Assembly: GCA_009760855.2 (NCBI GenBank)
Contig: WPIO01000053.1
Location: 147,501-211,500, forward strand
DNA: 64,000 bases
Direction: 5' to 3'
DNA from: Cristatella mucedo
Taxonomy: Eukaryota > Bryozoa > Phylactolaemata > Cristatellidae
Of the stretch, positions 47,506 to 57,700 are shown one piece after another. Under the pieces are notes generated by a model that was given only the letters and a program-made list of their open reading frames with translations, did no database searches and was not told the origin of the DNA. How positions within the stretch are numbered: the stretch's first letter is position 1; each line of letters starts with the position of its first letter. Position numbers and translations under genes: made by a program.

Positions 47506-47880
47506 ATGGCGCTATCGGAAATACACCTAAGCAGCCGTCGCAGACGTTCGGCCGCAAGCGGTTCGAGGGGGCGTGGTCGTGCTGCACTGGGGTCCGTCTG
47601 GGCTCCTCAGTCTGCCAGCCACACTTTTCAGAATTGCTTCAGCAAATACGAGCTAGTTACGGTGGACCCTCATAAGCGATTCCTGGCAACAGCAGAGCGT
47701 CGGCGAGAGGAGTTTCTGGAATTATGCTCGATGCTGCAGCGCCACCTGTTGTTTACCGCTCCATCCAGAGCGTCGTATGACGAGTCCCACATCAATCTTT
47801 TCACTGCTAACCAGCCGAACGCAAGAAAGGCGAGGCGGGATCGTGGTGGCTCCGAAATCATCTCCATCAGCTTGCTATAA
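47506..47880 (+). CDS. Putative host protein or first exon, 124 aa
   Basis: The ORF starts MALSEIHLSSRRRRSAASGS. A basic N-terminus is followed by a more regular part (HKFR-like DPHKRFLATAERRREEF, LELCSMLQRHLLF) and a tail ISISLL. I recognise no family. The sequence around and before the ATG, including the first eight codons, is duplicated at 52020-52329, but the rest is missing there because viral DNA replaces it. The upstream part derives partly from an old minus-strand LINE B end. It may be a true exon; confidence is low. Confidence 0.3.
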   Translation: MALSEIHLSSRRRRSAASGSRGRGRAALGSVWAPQSASHTFQNCFSKYELVTVDPHKRFLATAERRREEFLELCSMLQRHLLFTAPSRASYDESHINLFTANQPNARKARRDRGGSEIISISLL

Positions 47881-48254
47881 ATAGACAGTCGATAGTAGAT
47901 AGACGAAGATTTGCCATTCCGGCCCCGAGTCAAAGGGCAGGCAAGGTTAGGCCGTGCCAGGTGACCCCCAGCTGGCCTTATCGCATTACTCCAGCCTCCC
48001 CAGACAACTGAATCCTGCTTGAGTACAGCTCTCTGTTTGCACATGCGTCGTGATAGCCGAGCATCACCATGGCTAGAGGTCAAGAGCTGCAGACGATAGT
48101 AGCATGATCCGCCAACCAGTCACCGGTTTCAGCTACGAGCTGCAGCCTGTCGCAGTGCAGCCGGTCTTTGTGACATTCGTCATTGAGTGCATGTGTGCGA
48201 GATTGAAGTGTGGGTATGTGCGGGTGTGCTTGAGTGCGTGCGTCTGCGTAGCCC

Positions 48255-48590
48255 ACGGATCTTAGCGCACGGGTAAAGTGCTCGCTCTCTACGACCCAGG
48301 TCGTGAGTTTCAATCGTGCACTCGCCAATCGTGTGCAGCCCTTCACTGCAAGCCCAGCGATAGCCGGCTCTTCTGCCGCTGTGTGAATTGGGCTGGGCTG
48401 TTCAACCAGCTGACCTTCATGACCTTTCTGCGCCAAAACACAGAGAGAACTTCATTAAGCAACCTGGTTTGGCACAGGAGATAAGGTTCTCCCGTTTAAC
48501 GACCAACGTCGTAGGCTCGAGCTCTTCGGCGTATGTAAAGCCCCGGGATAGAGGTCACATTGTATGAGGGTGATATTTGCATGAGTTAAT
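48255..48590 (+). mobile_element. tRNA-SINE followed by SINE-2-like element
   Basis: 48255-48450: GATCTTAGCGCACGGGTAAA head, GACCCAGGTCGTGAGTTTCA box B region, CTTCACTGCAAGCCCAGCG body. 48460-48590: AAGCAACCTGGTTTGGCACA head, GTCGTAGGCTCGAGCTC box B. Both recur at 58820-59088. Confidence 0.7.
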
Positions 48591-48591
48591 G

Positions 48592-48593
48592 TG

Positions 48594-48669
<76 letters not shown>
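48592..48669 (+). repeat. (TA)n(TG)n microsatellite
   Basis: TATATA for about 18 bases, then about 59 bases of TG. The second duplication copy has an ATTTAT-rich stretch (59090-59155) at the same place. Confidence 0.95.
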
Positions 48670-48671
<2 letters not shown>

Positions 48672-49064
48672 ATGCACTTGTTTGTAACTGTATGATTGCC
48701 GTTTAGCGAGTAAAACGAGTAAATATTGGCAGCAGACGGGTTTTCAAATGCTCGTAAACTAGGTCGGAGTAGCAGGTGACTTGAATGGTACATCAGACCA
48801 CTGTACACTATATTTAGTTGGAGGCATAAGCTTGTAATTCTAGTCTTAGCCTGCGGTTAGGGTTATCGCTCTTCGCGACCAATGTCACGGGTTCGTATTC
48901 TGCAGTGGGCGATAATAAATTGTTCGTAAAAACGTATTTGCGCCGATTACATTGCACCAATGAGCACAGGACAGAAGTGGATTGAGCAGCTGGGTCGTGG
49001 AAGATATTTTTATGCTGACAAAATTAATGCAAAGATACTTAAGGTTTAAATATACGTGAATACA

Positions 49065-49215
49065 GTGCATTTATATTGTGTTCAAAGAGAACAACATCTC
49101 AATCCAGGCGCGTCACTAATGCCGCAGAGCTTGAGTGCAAAATTTCGGTCACCAAATGGATTCACCTTCGCCTCGGTCAATAAAGGTGAGCTCCTTAACC
49201 CTTGGGTCAAACCTG
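49065..49215 (-). mobile_element. SINE-2, minus strand
   Basis: Complement of the tail (AGAGAACAACATCTCAATCC), AGGCGCGTCACTAATGCCGC, ending TTAACCCTTGGGTCAAACCT. Confidence 0.75.
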
Positions 49216-49224
49216 GATACCGAG

Positions 49225-50235
49225 TTATGGATACGATCATGGATGGCAGCAAATTTTCTAAAACTAAACGATGATAAAACTAACTTACTAGTTATGGGCA
49301 AACCTAGTGTTATTCAGAAATTGGAAAGGCTGACTTTCAAAATTGGCTCTGCCAGCATATCTCCAGTTGCATCAGCTCGAAATCTAGGTGTCATATTCCA
49401 AAGCGACCTCTCGTTAGACGACCACATCAGCTCCACAGTCAAATCAGCCTATTTTCAGCTTCATAACATTGCTAAAATTAGGGCTTGTTTAGATAAGGAT
49501 ACCACGTCCAAGTTGGTCCATGCATTCGTGACATCTCGTCTCGACTTCTGCAACTCACTGCTTACTGGCCTACCAGCATGTGCGATCAGGCGATTGCAGC
49601 TGGTGCAAAACTCTGCAGCTAGGCTTGTCTGTCGTGAGCGTCGCAGTTGCCACATTACTCCACTTCTCGCCGACCTGCACTGGTTACCAGTCAAGCAACG
49701 GATTGACTTCAAGGTTTTGTCGCTCACTTTTAGGTCTCTTCATTCTATGGCTCCAGCCTATCTTTCAGATATACTACCCCATCAGGCAAAGCATCGTACC
49801 ACTCGCTTTTCGGAATCCAACAGTCTAGAAATACCTCGTACAAACCTTAAATCCTTTGGAGACCGTGCATTTAGCTCGTATGCTCCCACAGCCTGGAACT
49901 CCCTTCCGACCTGCATCAGAACATCCCCTGACCTGACCACATTTAAAAGAAACTTAAAAACATACCTATTTAGGACAGCATTTAGTGGGTCCTTGTGATT
50001 TGTCCTCGATGTGCTTATGCGTGCTGACACTGTTCATGCTGCCACTAACCACATTTGCATGCTGACCCAGTGCATGTAACCCCTAACCATGTTATTCATT
50101 TTGTTTGTTTTTCAAGCATGATTTTACTTACTATTCTATTGCGTATCACTTTGCAGCAAATGTAAAGCGCCTAGAAAGAGATTAAGTTCTCTGAGGGCGC
50201 TTTATCAAGTGCAATATTATTATTATTATTATTAT
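49225..50235 (+). mobile_element. LINE family A, best-preserved copy
   Basis: One open frame to the TGA at 49998 covers the C-terminal part of the reverse transcriptase protein: FLKLNDDKTNLLVMGKPS, ARNLGVIFQSDLSLDDHISS, FVTSRLDFCNSLL, LQLVQNSAARLVCRERRSC, HWLPVKQRIDFKVLSLTFRS, AWNSLPTCIRTSPDLTTFKR. The 3' UTR, a terminal hairpin (GCGCCTAGAAAGAGATTAAG) and an ATT tail (50214-50238) follow. The catalytic palm is missing (5' truncation). This layout is typical of L2/CR1/Rex1-like LINEs (family knowledge); the exact clade is inference. Confidence 0.93.
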
Positions 50236-50239
50236 TATA

Positions 50240-50870
50240 CGGATACCGAGACAGGCACAAACTGCTGACTGAATGAGAATTCCACCAGTCAGATGTGTAT
50301 AATTTTGGAATAATGAGCCGATAGCAAGCAACCGTAGAAGAATAAATAACGGGGTGTTTTATCTTTTTTGGTGTTGGGTCATGCCCATGAGCCATAAAAA
50401 ATGAGCCAGTCAGCTCACGAAACTTTGTGCATAAGTTTTCAGTTGAGGGATCGAAATGAATGCTAAAAATCGACCGGAAAATATTCGGCATTTTTTAATT
50501 CAAACAAAATGAATAACATGGTTAGGGGTTACATGCACTGGGTCAGCATTTTATGGCAGCATGTATATATATATATATCTGTATTATTAGTTATTCATTC
50601 ATCAACGTAGGGGGAATGTCCTACGGGGAAATGTCAGGGGAATGTCCTAAGGTCCACCAGGGGGGAAATGTCCTACATTCGCTGTGTGCAAGTGCTAGTT
50701 ATTCAACCCTAAAAGGCAAAATAATAATAATAATTATTATTATTAGAATACATTTTATGAAGCGCCCTCGGAGAACTCAAAGGCATGAAATTATAAGTAC
50801 ACACTCCAAATCAATTTACCGCTATCTGTAGGTAGCTGTACTCCAAACAGCTAGTGCTTTCGGCTGAAAA
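50240..50870. other. AT-rich spacer with LINE scraps
   Basis: Contains a short LINE A fragment in reverse (50500-50550), a TA run (50562-50578), a GGGGAAATGTCC-type repeat (50610-50675, three units) and another LINE A tail scrap (50720-50785). Confidence 0.5.
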
Positions 50871-51230
50871 GTTGTATCACCTACTACCGCTGCACATCTT
50901 CCATCCGATACGCACTGGCTCCACATGGAGCAGAGCCTCAATTTTAAGGTCATTCCACTAACATTCAGCTGTCTGGATCACTTCTGACTGGTTGATTTGC
51001 TCTGCGTCTAACCATTCTCCAGTCTAATTTTGCCGACCACGCGTTCAGTAGCAATACTGCCAAAGGATAGAACTCCAAACCTGCTGAAATCATGATATTC
51101 CCTTGCTCGATAAGATTTAGAAAACCTAGTAACTCGACTGTTACTTGCCAGATTTGTCGCGAACTATGAAGTTTCCTAAAGTTCTTTATGGCCACCTTTA
51201 GAAAAAACCTTCGAGCTCATAGTCCTTTGA
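50870..51230 (+). mobile_element. Old LINE ORF end
   Basis: THWLHMEQSLNFKVIPLTFS and ILPKDRTPNLLKS correspond to the HWLPVKQRIDFKVLSLTF and PKAWNSLP region of a LINE, heavily decayed. Confidence 0.5.
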
Positions 51231-52351
51231 ATTTCTGGAATTGCACCGTTCAATTGCAACTATGAGCGCGAATGTTGCAGCAACTTGCACTCTCATAGTA
51301 AAGCAGTTGATTAGAAAATTATGTCCCCGTTCCCTCATTTTGGACCCTCACCATTGCTGTATGGTAATGCAAAAATTATAAGTACATCACGAAGGACTTC
51401 ATTTTAAAGTGATGCCAAGGACGGGCAAACTGATAAACTAGCAAGCCAACACCCCTAGCTTACTAAAGGAGTAGATTATGCATAGAAAGAGATTGGGTTC
51501 TCTGAGAGCGCTATAACAAATGTATTACTATTATCATAGGAATAAATCTGAGCTTAAATTGTATGTGGTAGCACTAATAAATTGGCACACTTTTCCCGGC
51601 ATATTGAAAGTGATTATGTTCAATTAGAGCCCCAAGCAACCATTTTGTGGCTGTTATTACACTTAACTCTAATCGTACGACATTTCGAACGCTCGAAAAG
51701 TTAACGAGCATGAATATTGGAGACTGTCTAAGCTAGAAGAAAGACCCGAAGCATCACTCGGAGCTGACTTGTATGTGGGAAGCGGCTGGTCTCGGCAGAT
51801 CTCGGCGGGGCTTCAACAAATTCGACAAATTCCGATCGGTCTCCGATCCAGCGAACAAGTAGCCCAGTCTGCAAAGCTTGGCTCCCGATGCCGATTTCCA
51901 CAGGGAGCCGCTCGACCGTGCAGATCAAAGGCTCGCTGTTTCTGCTTCCGCCAGTTTATGGGTGGCCCTTCGTTTCGAGCGTGTGATATCGAAGGCCGCT
52001 TATAGCTCAGCAATGACGTGTACTAATGCACTGGCCTATTTATGTTCATTCCTGTGATGTGAATTTACGTAGCTATTTAATGTAATTTCCCTCCACCTGT
52101 AGCTTCACAAAGTCACACAGACTACGTTGGTGTCGCGAAGGAGAGTCATACGTGGCCTGCTCCAATCCTAGGCGGCTCTCGGTACGCGTGCAGCTGATTG
52201 AGGAAACAAAGGTCACGGCGCCTCTCAGCTCTGAGGAGAGGAGCTCAGCAAGTGCGCTCCCGCTTTTACTAGCCGCTACTACAGCTGAAACGAGCAAGAT
52301 CGTATGGCGCTATCGGAAATACACCTAAGAAGTTTGTTTTAATTAAATTAA

Positions 52352-52825
52352 TTATGCTGATTGTGCTTCTAGAGCTGCAGCAGTAGCCTTTTGTCTTGCT
52401 CTAACACCATCAGATAGATCAGGAAGAACTGCATGACACTCGTCTTTAACGATTCCAGAGATGTCTGGTTTAACTCCCGAAACTCTTGAAATAACTGTTG
52501 AGAGTGTTGGAAGTTGAGATGCAATCCATGTTGTATAACCAGAGATCTCAGAAGGATCGTCAAGAAGTGCATCTACTTTAGACCTAACAGTAGATTCAAG
52601 ATTTGCTGTTACATCACTTAAGGCTGCAGTTATAATCTTTTGAGCTTCGATATCACATTCATCGAGATAGAACTTCTTAACCGAATTGTCAGTCATAACT
52701 GAAATATCTGAATCAAGTGTTCGGGAATCATACGCAGTCATTCTTGACCTAACAAGATAATCAACGTAAGACTTAAGGAGAGTAGCACTAGTAGCAAGAT
52801 TGGGATCGGTTACGTCGTTCTGCAT
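52352..52825 (-). CDS. Viral protein of unknown function, 157 aa
   Basis: Intact ORF; TATATAGGAA ends directly before the ATG. I recognise no family. From about residue 42, VMTDNSVKKFYLDECDIEAQ, then ISGYTTWIASQLPTLSTVIS and KPDISGIVKDECHAVLPDLS, it is clearly related to the C-terminal half of the protein at 61715-62671 (about two thirds of positions identical by eye). The C-terminus is Ala-rich (ATAAALEAQSA) and likely helical. It is the last gene before the viral edge, 22 bases from the junction, so it may be a truncated remnant of a longer gene, although it has its own start motif. Confidence 0.75.
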   Translation of the reverse strand: MQNDVTDPNLATSATLLKSYVDYLVRSRMTAYDSRTLDSDISVMTDNSVKKFYLDECDIEAQKIITAALSDVTANLESTVRSKVDALLDDPSEISGYTTWIASQLPTLSTVISRVSGVKPDISGIVKDECHAVLPDLSDGVRARQKATAAALEAQSA

Positions 52826-52835
52826 TTCCTATATA
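52826..52835 (-). promoter_or_regulatory. TATATAGGAA start motif
   Basis: On the minus strand it touches the ATG at 52825. The same motif type precedes ten other viral ORFs here. Confidence 0.6.
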
Positions 52836-52866
52836 AAAAAAGAAAATTACATATATCTAAAAGTGA

Positions 52867-53124
52867 TTAGTTTTTTGTTTTTACATCATCAAATATTTGA
52901 TGAAACTTATCAAATGCTGAAGTATATTTTCCATCTTTCTTTTTCATTTTATCATATGCATCACAAACATCTAAAAGAACCCAAATTTGTGCTGCAGGTA
53001 GTTTAAACATATACTTATAAAAATCTGTAGGGATGTATGGTGTGTCATCCTCAAAACCACAAAACGTTTTAGCAATTCTTATAGCATACTCACAACAAAG
53101 AATTCTTGAAACTTTTTGATCCAT
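52867..53124 (-). CDS. SRILCC-family viral protein, copy 1 (85 aa)
   Basis: Starts MDQKVSRILCCEYAIRIAKT and contains the second shared motif WVLLDVCDAYDKMKKK at about residues 49-64. It belongs to a local tandem family of five (52867-54346). Family pattern (seen): an N-terminal M-D/E-x(3)-S-R-I-L-x-C block, a variable middle with FY, then LL-x-x-C-D/E-x-x-D/E-K and a charged tail. No known domain recognised. Probably a small helical cytosolic or virion protein (inference). Start chosen by the shared N-terminus and by TATATAGGAAAGAAAG directly upstream. Confidence 0.75.
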   Translation of the reverse strand: MDQKVSRILCCEYAIRIAKTFCGFEDDTPYIPTDFYKYMFKLPAAQIWVLLDVCDAYDKMKKKDGKYTSAFDKFHQIFDDVKTKN

Positions 53125-53140
53125 CTTTCTTTCCTATATA
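53125..53140 (-). promoter_or_regulatory. TATATAGG start motif
   Basis: TATATAGGAAAGAAAG directly precedes the ATG at 53124. The previous ORF's TAA is only a few bases further upstream. Confidence 0.6.
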
Positions 53141-53144
53141 AGGT

Positions 53145-53411
53145 TTAAATATTTGATTTTCTATTCTCGTATATTTTTGTAGCCTCATCTTCTAATTTCA
53201 TCTTAGATTTATCAATACTTTCATAATGATTAGCAATCTCAAAAAGTGTGTCAATAAATAATGGGTCTAATTCTTTTATCATTTTATAAGATTTACAATA
53301 AACAACAGATTCAGGCCCACACCATCCTAATAGACGAAAAAAAATTGAAGATATTATATTACGTACATAACTATTCCCAGGAACCTTTTCAAACTTTTGA
53401 TCAAAATCCAT
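53145..53411 (-). CDS. SRILCC-family viral protein, divergent copy 2 (88 aa)
   Basis: Starts MDFDQKFEKVPGNSYVRNII. It lacks the SRILCC block but keeps the second family motif as LFEIANHYESIDKSKMK near residues 60-76, where the usual Cys is Ala. Placed in the family by that motif, its length and its position in the array. Possibly changed in function. Confidence 0.65.
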   Translation of the reverse strand: MDFDQKFEKVPGNSYVRNIISSIFFRLLGWCGPESVVYCKSYKMIKELDPLFIDTLFEIANHYESIDKSKMKLEDEATKIYENRKSNI

Positions 53412-53421
53412 TTCCTTTATA
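53412..53421 (-). promoter_or_regulatory. TATAAAGGAA start motif
   Basis: Directly precedes the ATG at 53411. Confidence 0.55.
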
Positions 53422-53436
53422 AGGTTTAAGAATTGT

Positions 53437-53730
53437 TTAATTCATTTTTCCTCTCAATTTTTTTCCAGCTTCATACTGAAACACACTAACCTTATTAATA
53501 TACGATTCTGTTCTATCTCCTAAATCTTTTCTATCATATTGATTTTTTTCATACTCATCACAAAACTCTAACAGCGTAGATATTTCGTCTTCACTTAATC
53601 TAATAACATCTTCATAAAAATTTGGTGGAAGAAGACTAGAATACCGATACCTATCTTCAGAGCCACATACAATTTTTGCAATATGTTCAGCATCTCGACA
53701 ACAAAGAATTCTTGAAATTTTATACTCCAT
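53437..53730 (-). CDS. SRILCC-family viral protein, copy 3 (97 aa)
   Basis: Starts MEYKISRILCCRDAEHIAKI; second motif STLLEFCDEYEKNQYDRK; basic C-terminus (KKLRGKMN). The open frame extends upstream to 53958 because the previous copy runs into it without a stop. The start at 53730 is chosen from the shared N-terminus and the TATAGGAGAAAAA just before it. Confidence 0.72.
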   Translation of the reverse strand: MEYKISRILCCRDAEHIAKIVCGSEDRYRYSSLLPPNFYEDVIRLSEDEISTLLEFCDEYEKNQYDRKDLGDRTESYINKVSVFQYEAGKKLRGKMN

Positions 53731-54036
53731 TTTTTCTCCTATACAAGATTTAGCTATGATTAATTCATTTTTTTGTTTTCTAAATTTGTTTTTTAAATCA
53801 TTAACTCTATTAAAAAATCCTCTACATTCACGTTTTAAAATTAATTCTTCATTTTTTTCACTCTCATCACAAATCTCTAACAACTCACATAAAATGTCCT
53901 CACTTAAATTACCAATAAGTTCATAAAATCTTAGTGGAAAATCATATTCAAAAGACATTCCACAACCACGAATAGCTTCTAGTGCAATTTATACAGCATC
54001 TTTACAACAAAGAATTCTTTAGAATTTTTGATCCAT
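53731..54036 (-). pseudogene. SRILCC-family viral gene, copy 4, broken
   Basis: The ATG at 54036 follows TATATAGTAAG and gives MDQKF, then a TAA where the relatives have Ser, then RILCCKDAV and a second TAA. Downstream it continues openly with the second motif CELLEICDESEKNEE and reads in frame into copy 3. So it has two stop codons and has lost its own terminator. Confidence 0.75.
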
Positions 54037-54070
54037 CTTACTATATAAAGTAAAGACTTATTTAATAGAA

Positions 54071-54346
54071 TTAAATATTTTGTACTCCTTGTTTTGTTTT
54101 TGGGTTTTTTGATTTCTTGGCTGCTTCTTCAAGCATTTCATCTATCTTACCTCTACAATCGATTAGTTTATCAGAAGCTTCACAGATTTTTATAAGAACT
54201 GTAAAAAATGAACTATCTAAATCTGGAATAAGTTTATCAAGAGAGTGTCTAATTATACGTTGATCATTTCCTTTTAGTTTTTGATGACAGATCTTTACAG
54301 CCATATCTCTGGATTTTTCACAGCTTAGAATTCTCGAGACGTCCAT
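54071..54346 (-). CDS. SRILCC-family viral protein, copy 5 (91 aa)
   Basis: Starts MDVSRILSCEKSRDMAVKIC; second motif FTVLIKICEASDKLIDCRGK; C-terminus rich in Lys and Ala (EEAAKKSKNPKTK). A longer frame opens at 54388, but 54346 fits the family N-terminus and follows TTATAGAGAA directly. Confidence 0.72.
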   Translation of the reverse strand: MDVSRILSCEKSRDMAVKICHQKLKGNDQRIIRHSLDKLIPDLDSSFFTVLIKICEASDKLIDCRGKIDEMLEEAAKKSKNPKTKQGVQNI

Positions 54347-54368
54347 TTCTCTATAAGTAGAAATATTT

Positions 54369-54590
54369 TTATAATTCATTTTCTTCATTTACATAATCAC
54401 TTATAAATGGTGGTATATCATTAGCTTCAGTGTAAAAAGTTAAGTCGTCTTCAGCAGACTCAAACCCCGATTTGGATTCGGATTCGGATTCAGGTATATA
54501 ATCAGGATCTTCGGATTCTGTATCTGAGATTGACTCCAGATCCATAGAGCTTTCTTCAACTTTTAAAAACTCTGGATTTTCGTTTTCCAT
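54369..54590 (-). CDS. Acidic viral protein, 73 aa
   Basis: Intact ORF starting MENENPEFLKVEES. Very rich in Glu, Ser and Asp (SDTESEDPDYIPESESESKS), so probably disordered and negatively charged. Preceded directly by TATAGGA. Function unknown. It overlaps the longer reading of the next gene's 5' end. Confidence 0.7.
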   Translation of the reverse strand: MENENPEFLKVEESSMDLESISDTESEDPDYIPESESESKSGFESAEDDLTFYTEANDIPPFISDYVNEENEL

Positions 54591-54597
54591 TCCTATA
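54591..54597 (-). promoter_or_regulatory. TATAGGA start motif
   Basis: Directly precedes the ATG at 54590. Confidence 0.55.
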
Positions 54598-54606
54598 ATA
54601 GTTTAA

Positions 54607-54756
54607 TTATTTTGCTAATATACTTTTCTTAATTGTTTTGACTTCTTTTTCTCCAAACTATTTTGCTCTTGGTTCTTCCCATTCTCTTTCAGTATCAACA
54701 GGTTTTATTTTACTCATAATATCTTCTTTTTCGCTTTCAATCTTTCGTTTAGGCAT
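54607..54756 (-). pseudogene. Small charged viral ORF with in-frame TAG
   Basis: The ATG at 54756 overlaps the last codons of the polymerase gene (its stop is 54749-54751). It reads MPKRKIESEKEDIMSKIKP, then after EEPRAK a TAG (33rd codon), then 16 more codons to a TAA. Basic N-terminus resembling a nuclear localisation signal (inference). The TAG could instead be the true end of a 32-residue protein. Confidence 0.5.
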
Positions 54757-57700
54757 TTATACTAGTATTAGATAAACATTTAATACATTTTCCACCGCTC
54801 TCTTCTATTCTATAATGGCCGTATGCATAACTACAACAACCGCCATCTAACCAGTAACGCTTTGTTTCAAATGCTGACAGCGCTCTTTTTTAAGTTTCTT
54901 TGTAATAATATTGTGTTTACTTTGTGTCACATGGTAGAAATCTCTATCAAGTGTCTCATCAAAGTCTTTGGTATCAAGATCACCAATGTAAATTTCATTT
55001 GCTCTAGACAAACATTGAATGTATTCACTGTGTGTTATCTTTGAATTCCTAATTACTTCTTTTGGAACACCCTTTTCTTTCATAATTGGTATAATAGAAG
55101 AAGCGGAATATAGTTTTGGTCTTAAAGCAATGAATTCATCAATCTTTGCTCCATCCATCTCATCTTTGAATTTACCAAACTCGTCTATATGAAACCAATC
55201 TTTAATATCAAACATCTCTTTCTCAAAGTTTTCACTTTTAATATCAACAACTAATGAATCAGTATCAGTATATAATAAACTTAATCTATCATTAAACTTA
55301 GTCTTCAACGTGTCATAGTAAAACCTTTGCATATGCAATTTTGATAAATCAAGAATTGCAACGCCTATTAACATTGGTTTGTTTAGAAGTGTAGTCTTTC
55401 TTGAATGTTCAAAACCAACTAGACTCTAATCAAAGCATCTAATTTCTTTAAGCCTAGGATCTCTCATTAGCTTATTATACAACGAATCACTCTTATCAGT
55501 CCCTGTATTTACTAACCTAACACATGTTCTATTTTCTACGTTCTCATATATCTTTCCAAAGATTTGACACATAAAACCTTTATACAGATTTCTTTTGAAA
55601 CTATCACCTTTACGTTCAAATTCAATCTTTTTATCCGAACATATATCAATGAATGGTTTTGCCCAAGGTTCTTGATTGAATTTATATACTTTATGTATTT
55701 TAGTTGGAATCAAACCTTTACTAATAACAAATTGAAAGTACCTTTAGTGTGTTAGATAATTAGTTGTATTATTAAAATCACAAATCAACTTTGGCACAGT
55801 ACTTGGGCCAGATGAAAACTTTTGTTGGTATCTTGAAAACTCAGAATTATCAATAACTCTACTTTCAGGACAAAGCGGATAACCATTGTATAAATCATGT
55901 AGTTCCTTTGGATACTCTAAATTACATAAAACAAATATTCCTGTTTCAGAATCTTCAGGTAGTGACATTATTTTTTCAAGTGACCAATTACTTAAATCAT
56001 CTTCAATAGGTTCTGAAATAGGTAAGTGCCACATCATAACAGTTGGATATAAACTTGTTGCGTCCCAGTACATAATATGATTGTGGTCACTAGCCTTACA
56101 TAGTCTTTTACTGACTTGACAGACACCACCTCTTATTGATTCTTTAAACTTTTGATATAGTTGTAAGTCTCCTTCCTTTTTACCTAATAAATTTATAGTA
56201 CATTTGGTGTAAAACAAAGTACAAGACCATGCATAATGTGGTGCAGATAGATAATGAGCGGGATCTAGTTTAAACAATTCAATAAAACTGTTTCTGTATG
56301 CTTCATAGCAATCAGCAAGAAGTGCAACGTCTGCATAGAGATAAATATCATGATAATCTCCTAAATCTTTCATGTTAAAAAGTTTAAATACATTTAATGC
56401 ATGTTCATAGTCTTCAGTAGTAATATCTCTATCAAAAGTATGTTTACTGTTGAATGCTTTAATCTCTGGAATTTCGTTCTCATTGAGTTTATCAAAAGAA
56501 TCCATGTACTTATAAGGATAAACTCCTTTTCTTGTCATAGCATCTTTGAGAACATTAACATCAATGTCTGGATATAATTTTTTATAGACACCAACTGTAA
56601 TGTCAAAGTTTGAATTTGCTTTCTTTAATGAAGTAACAATATCACTTAAATCATTATTTATAAAATTAAAAGAATCTTTAAACTCGAAATTCTCAAATGA
56701 CATTGACATATAGTTCTCCATATTATATGCAACAGGCTTACAATCAAGACCAAATGCTGACATTCCTTTTACAATCAAATGAGAATCATACCCTTTCAAG
56801 TTGTGAATAAAGATTGGAAGTTTCCAGCTAATTTTTTTGAATCTAACAAGTGAATTACAAAGTTTATGTGCTGCTCCTCTAAACTTACCTGTAAAATGGC
56901 AATGATCTCTTACTTTAAACTTTCCATTTACATCATTAAATTCTTTTGTAAAAATCCAACATTTTGTAGAATCTTTAAAATGCTTATGAGTATCAGAATC
57001 AAAAATAATAGGTGCTTCAACGTGATTTAATAGTTTATTTTTTAATTCGTTAGAAGCATTAATTATAAATTCTAATAGTAGTTCAACACAATCTTTCCCT
57101 CTGTTTAAAAACCTATCTATAACATTTCCATTAATATCAACAATAATCGCATATGAACCGCATGGAACTTGTAACATATTAGTACATGTATCACTACATT
57201 TACCAGTTGTTAGTTTACTATTACAATAAGTTGGATTAATATTGTTAGATACTATACTTTCATAACAAACATCACATGTCTTTACATTCAAACTCTCAAA
57301 ATCTGCATAACAAACGTATGGAGACTTAATAAGTTTTTCATGGTCACTAAAACTTAAAAGTGTAGTATCTTTTGTTCGTCCTGTTTTCTTATTCTCAACA
57401 ATACCAGGCATTTTTAATTTGGAATAACTAGAGTTAAGATCTTTACATAAATCTAAGTCATACTGAAAATCTACATCTGAAAACAGTTTGTCCATACACA
57501 TATGACAATAAAATATTGATCCACTTTTATTAGGTGTTCTACAGAGTCCACTAAAATTCTTTATCAATGCATAATGACTTTTTTCGGATTTGGTTATCAG
57601 CAGGAGATTAATATGTCTATCTGGAACCTCTAATTTTCTCGATACAATTTTTAGAGGATATACACCAGATTTGTCATTATATTCGCAAACATTTATATTA

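Larger units (their letters stand above)
43310..48800. repeat. Segmental duplication, copy 1
   Basis: Ordered similarity with 51050-59290. Examples: 43310-44350 with 51050-51725; 46670-46878 with 51810-52020; 47218-47531 with 52020-52329; 48084-48515 with 58642-59088; 48690-48800 with 59185-59290. This copy alone has the LINE insertions at 43375-43560, 44380-46600 and 46878-47205. Confidence 0.88.

Noticed and set aside
43310-51725. CRISPR-like array from regularly repeated LINE tails
   Set aside because: The repeats are LINE 3' ends at irregular spacing in eukaryotic DNA.
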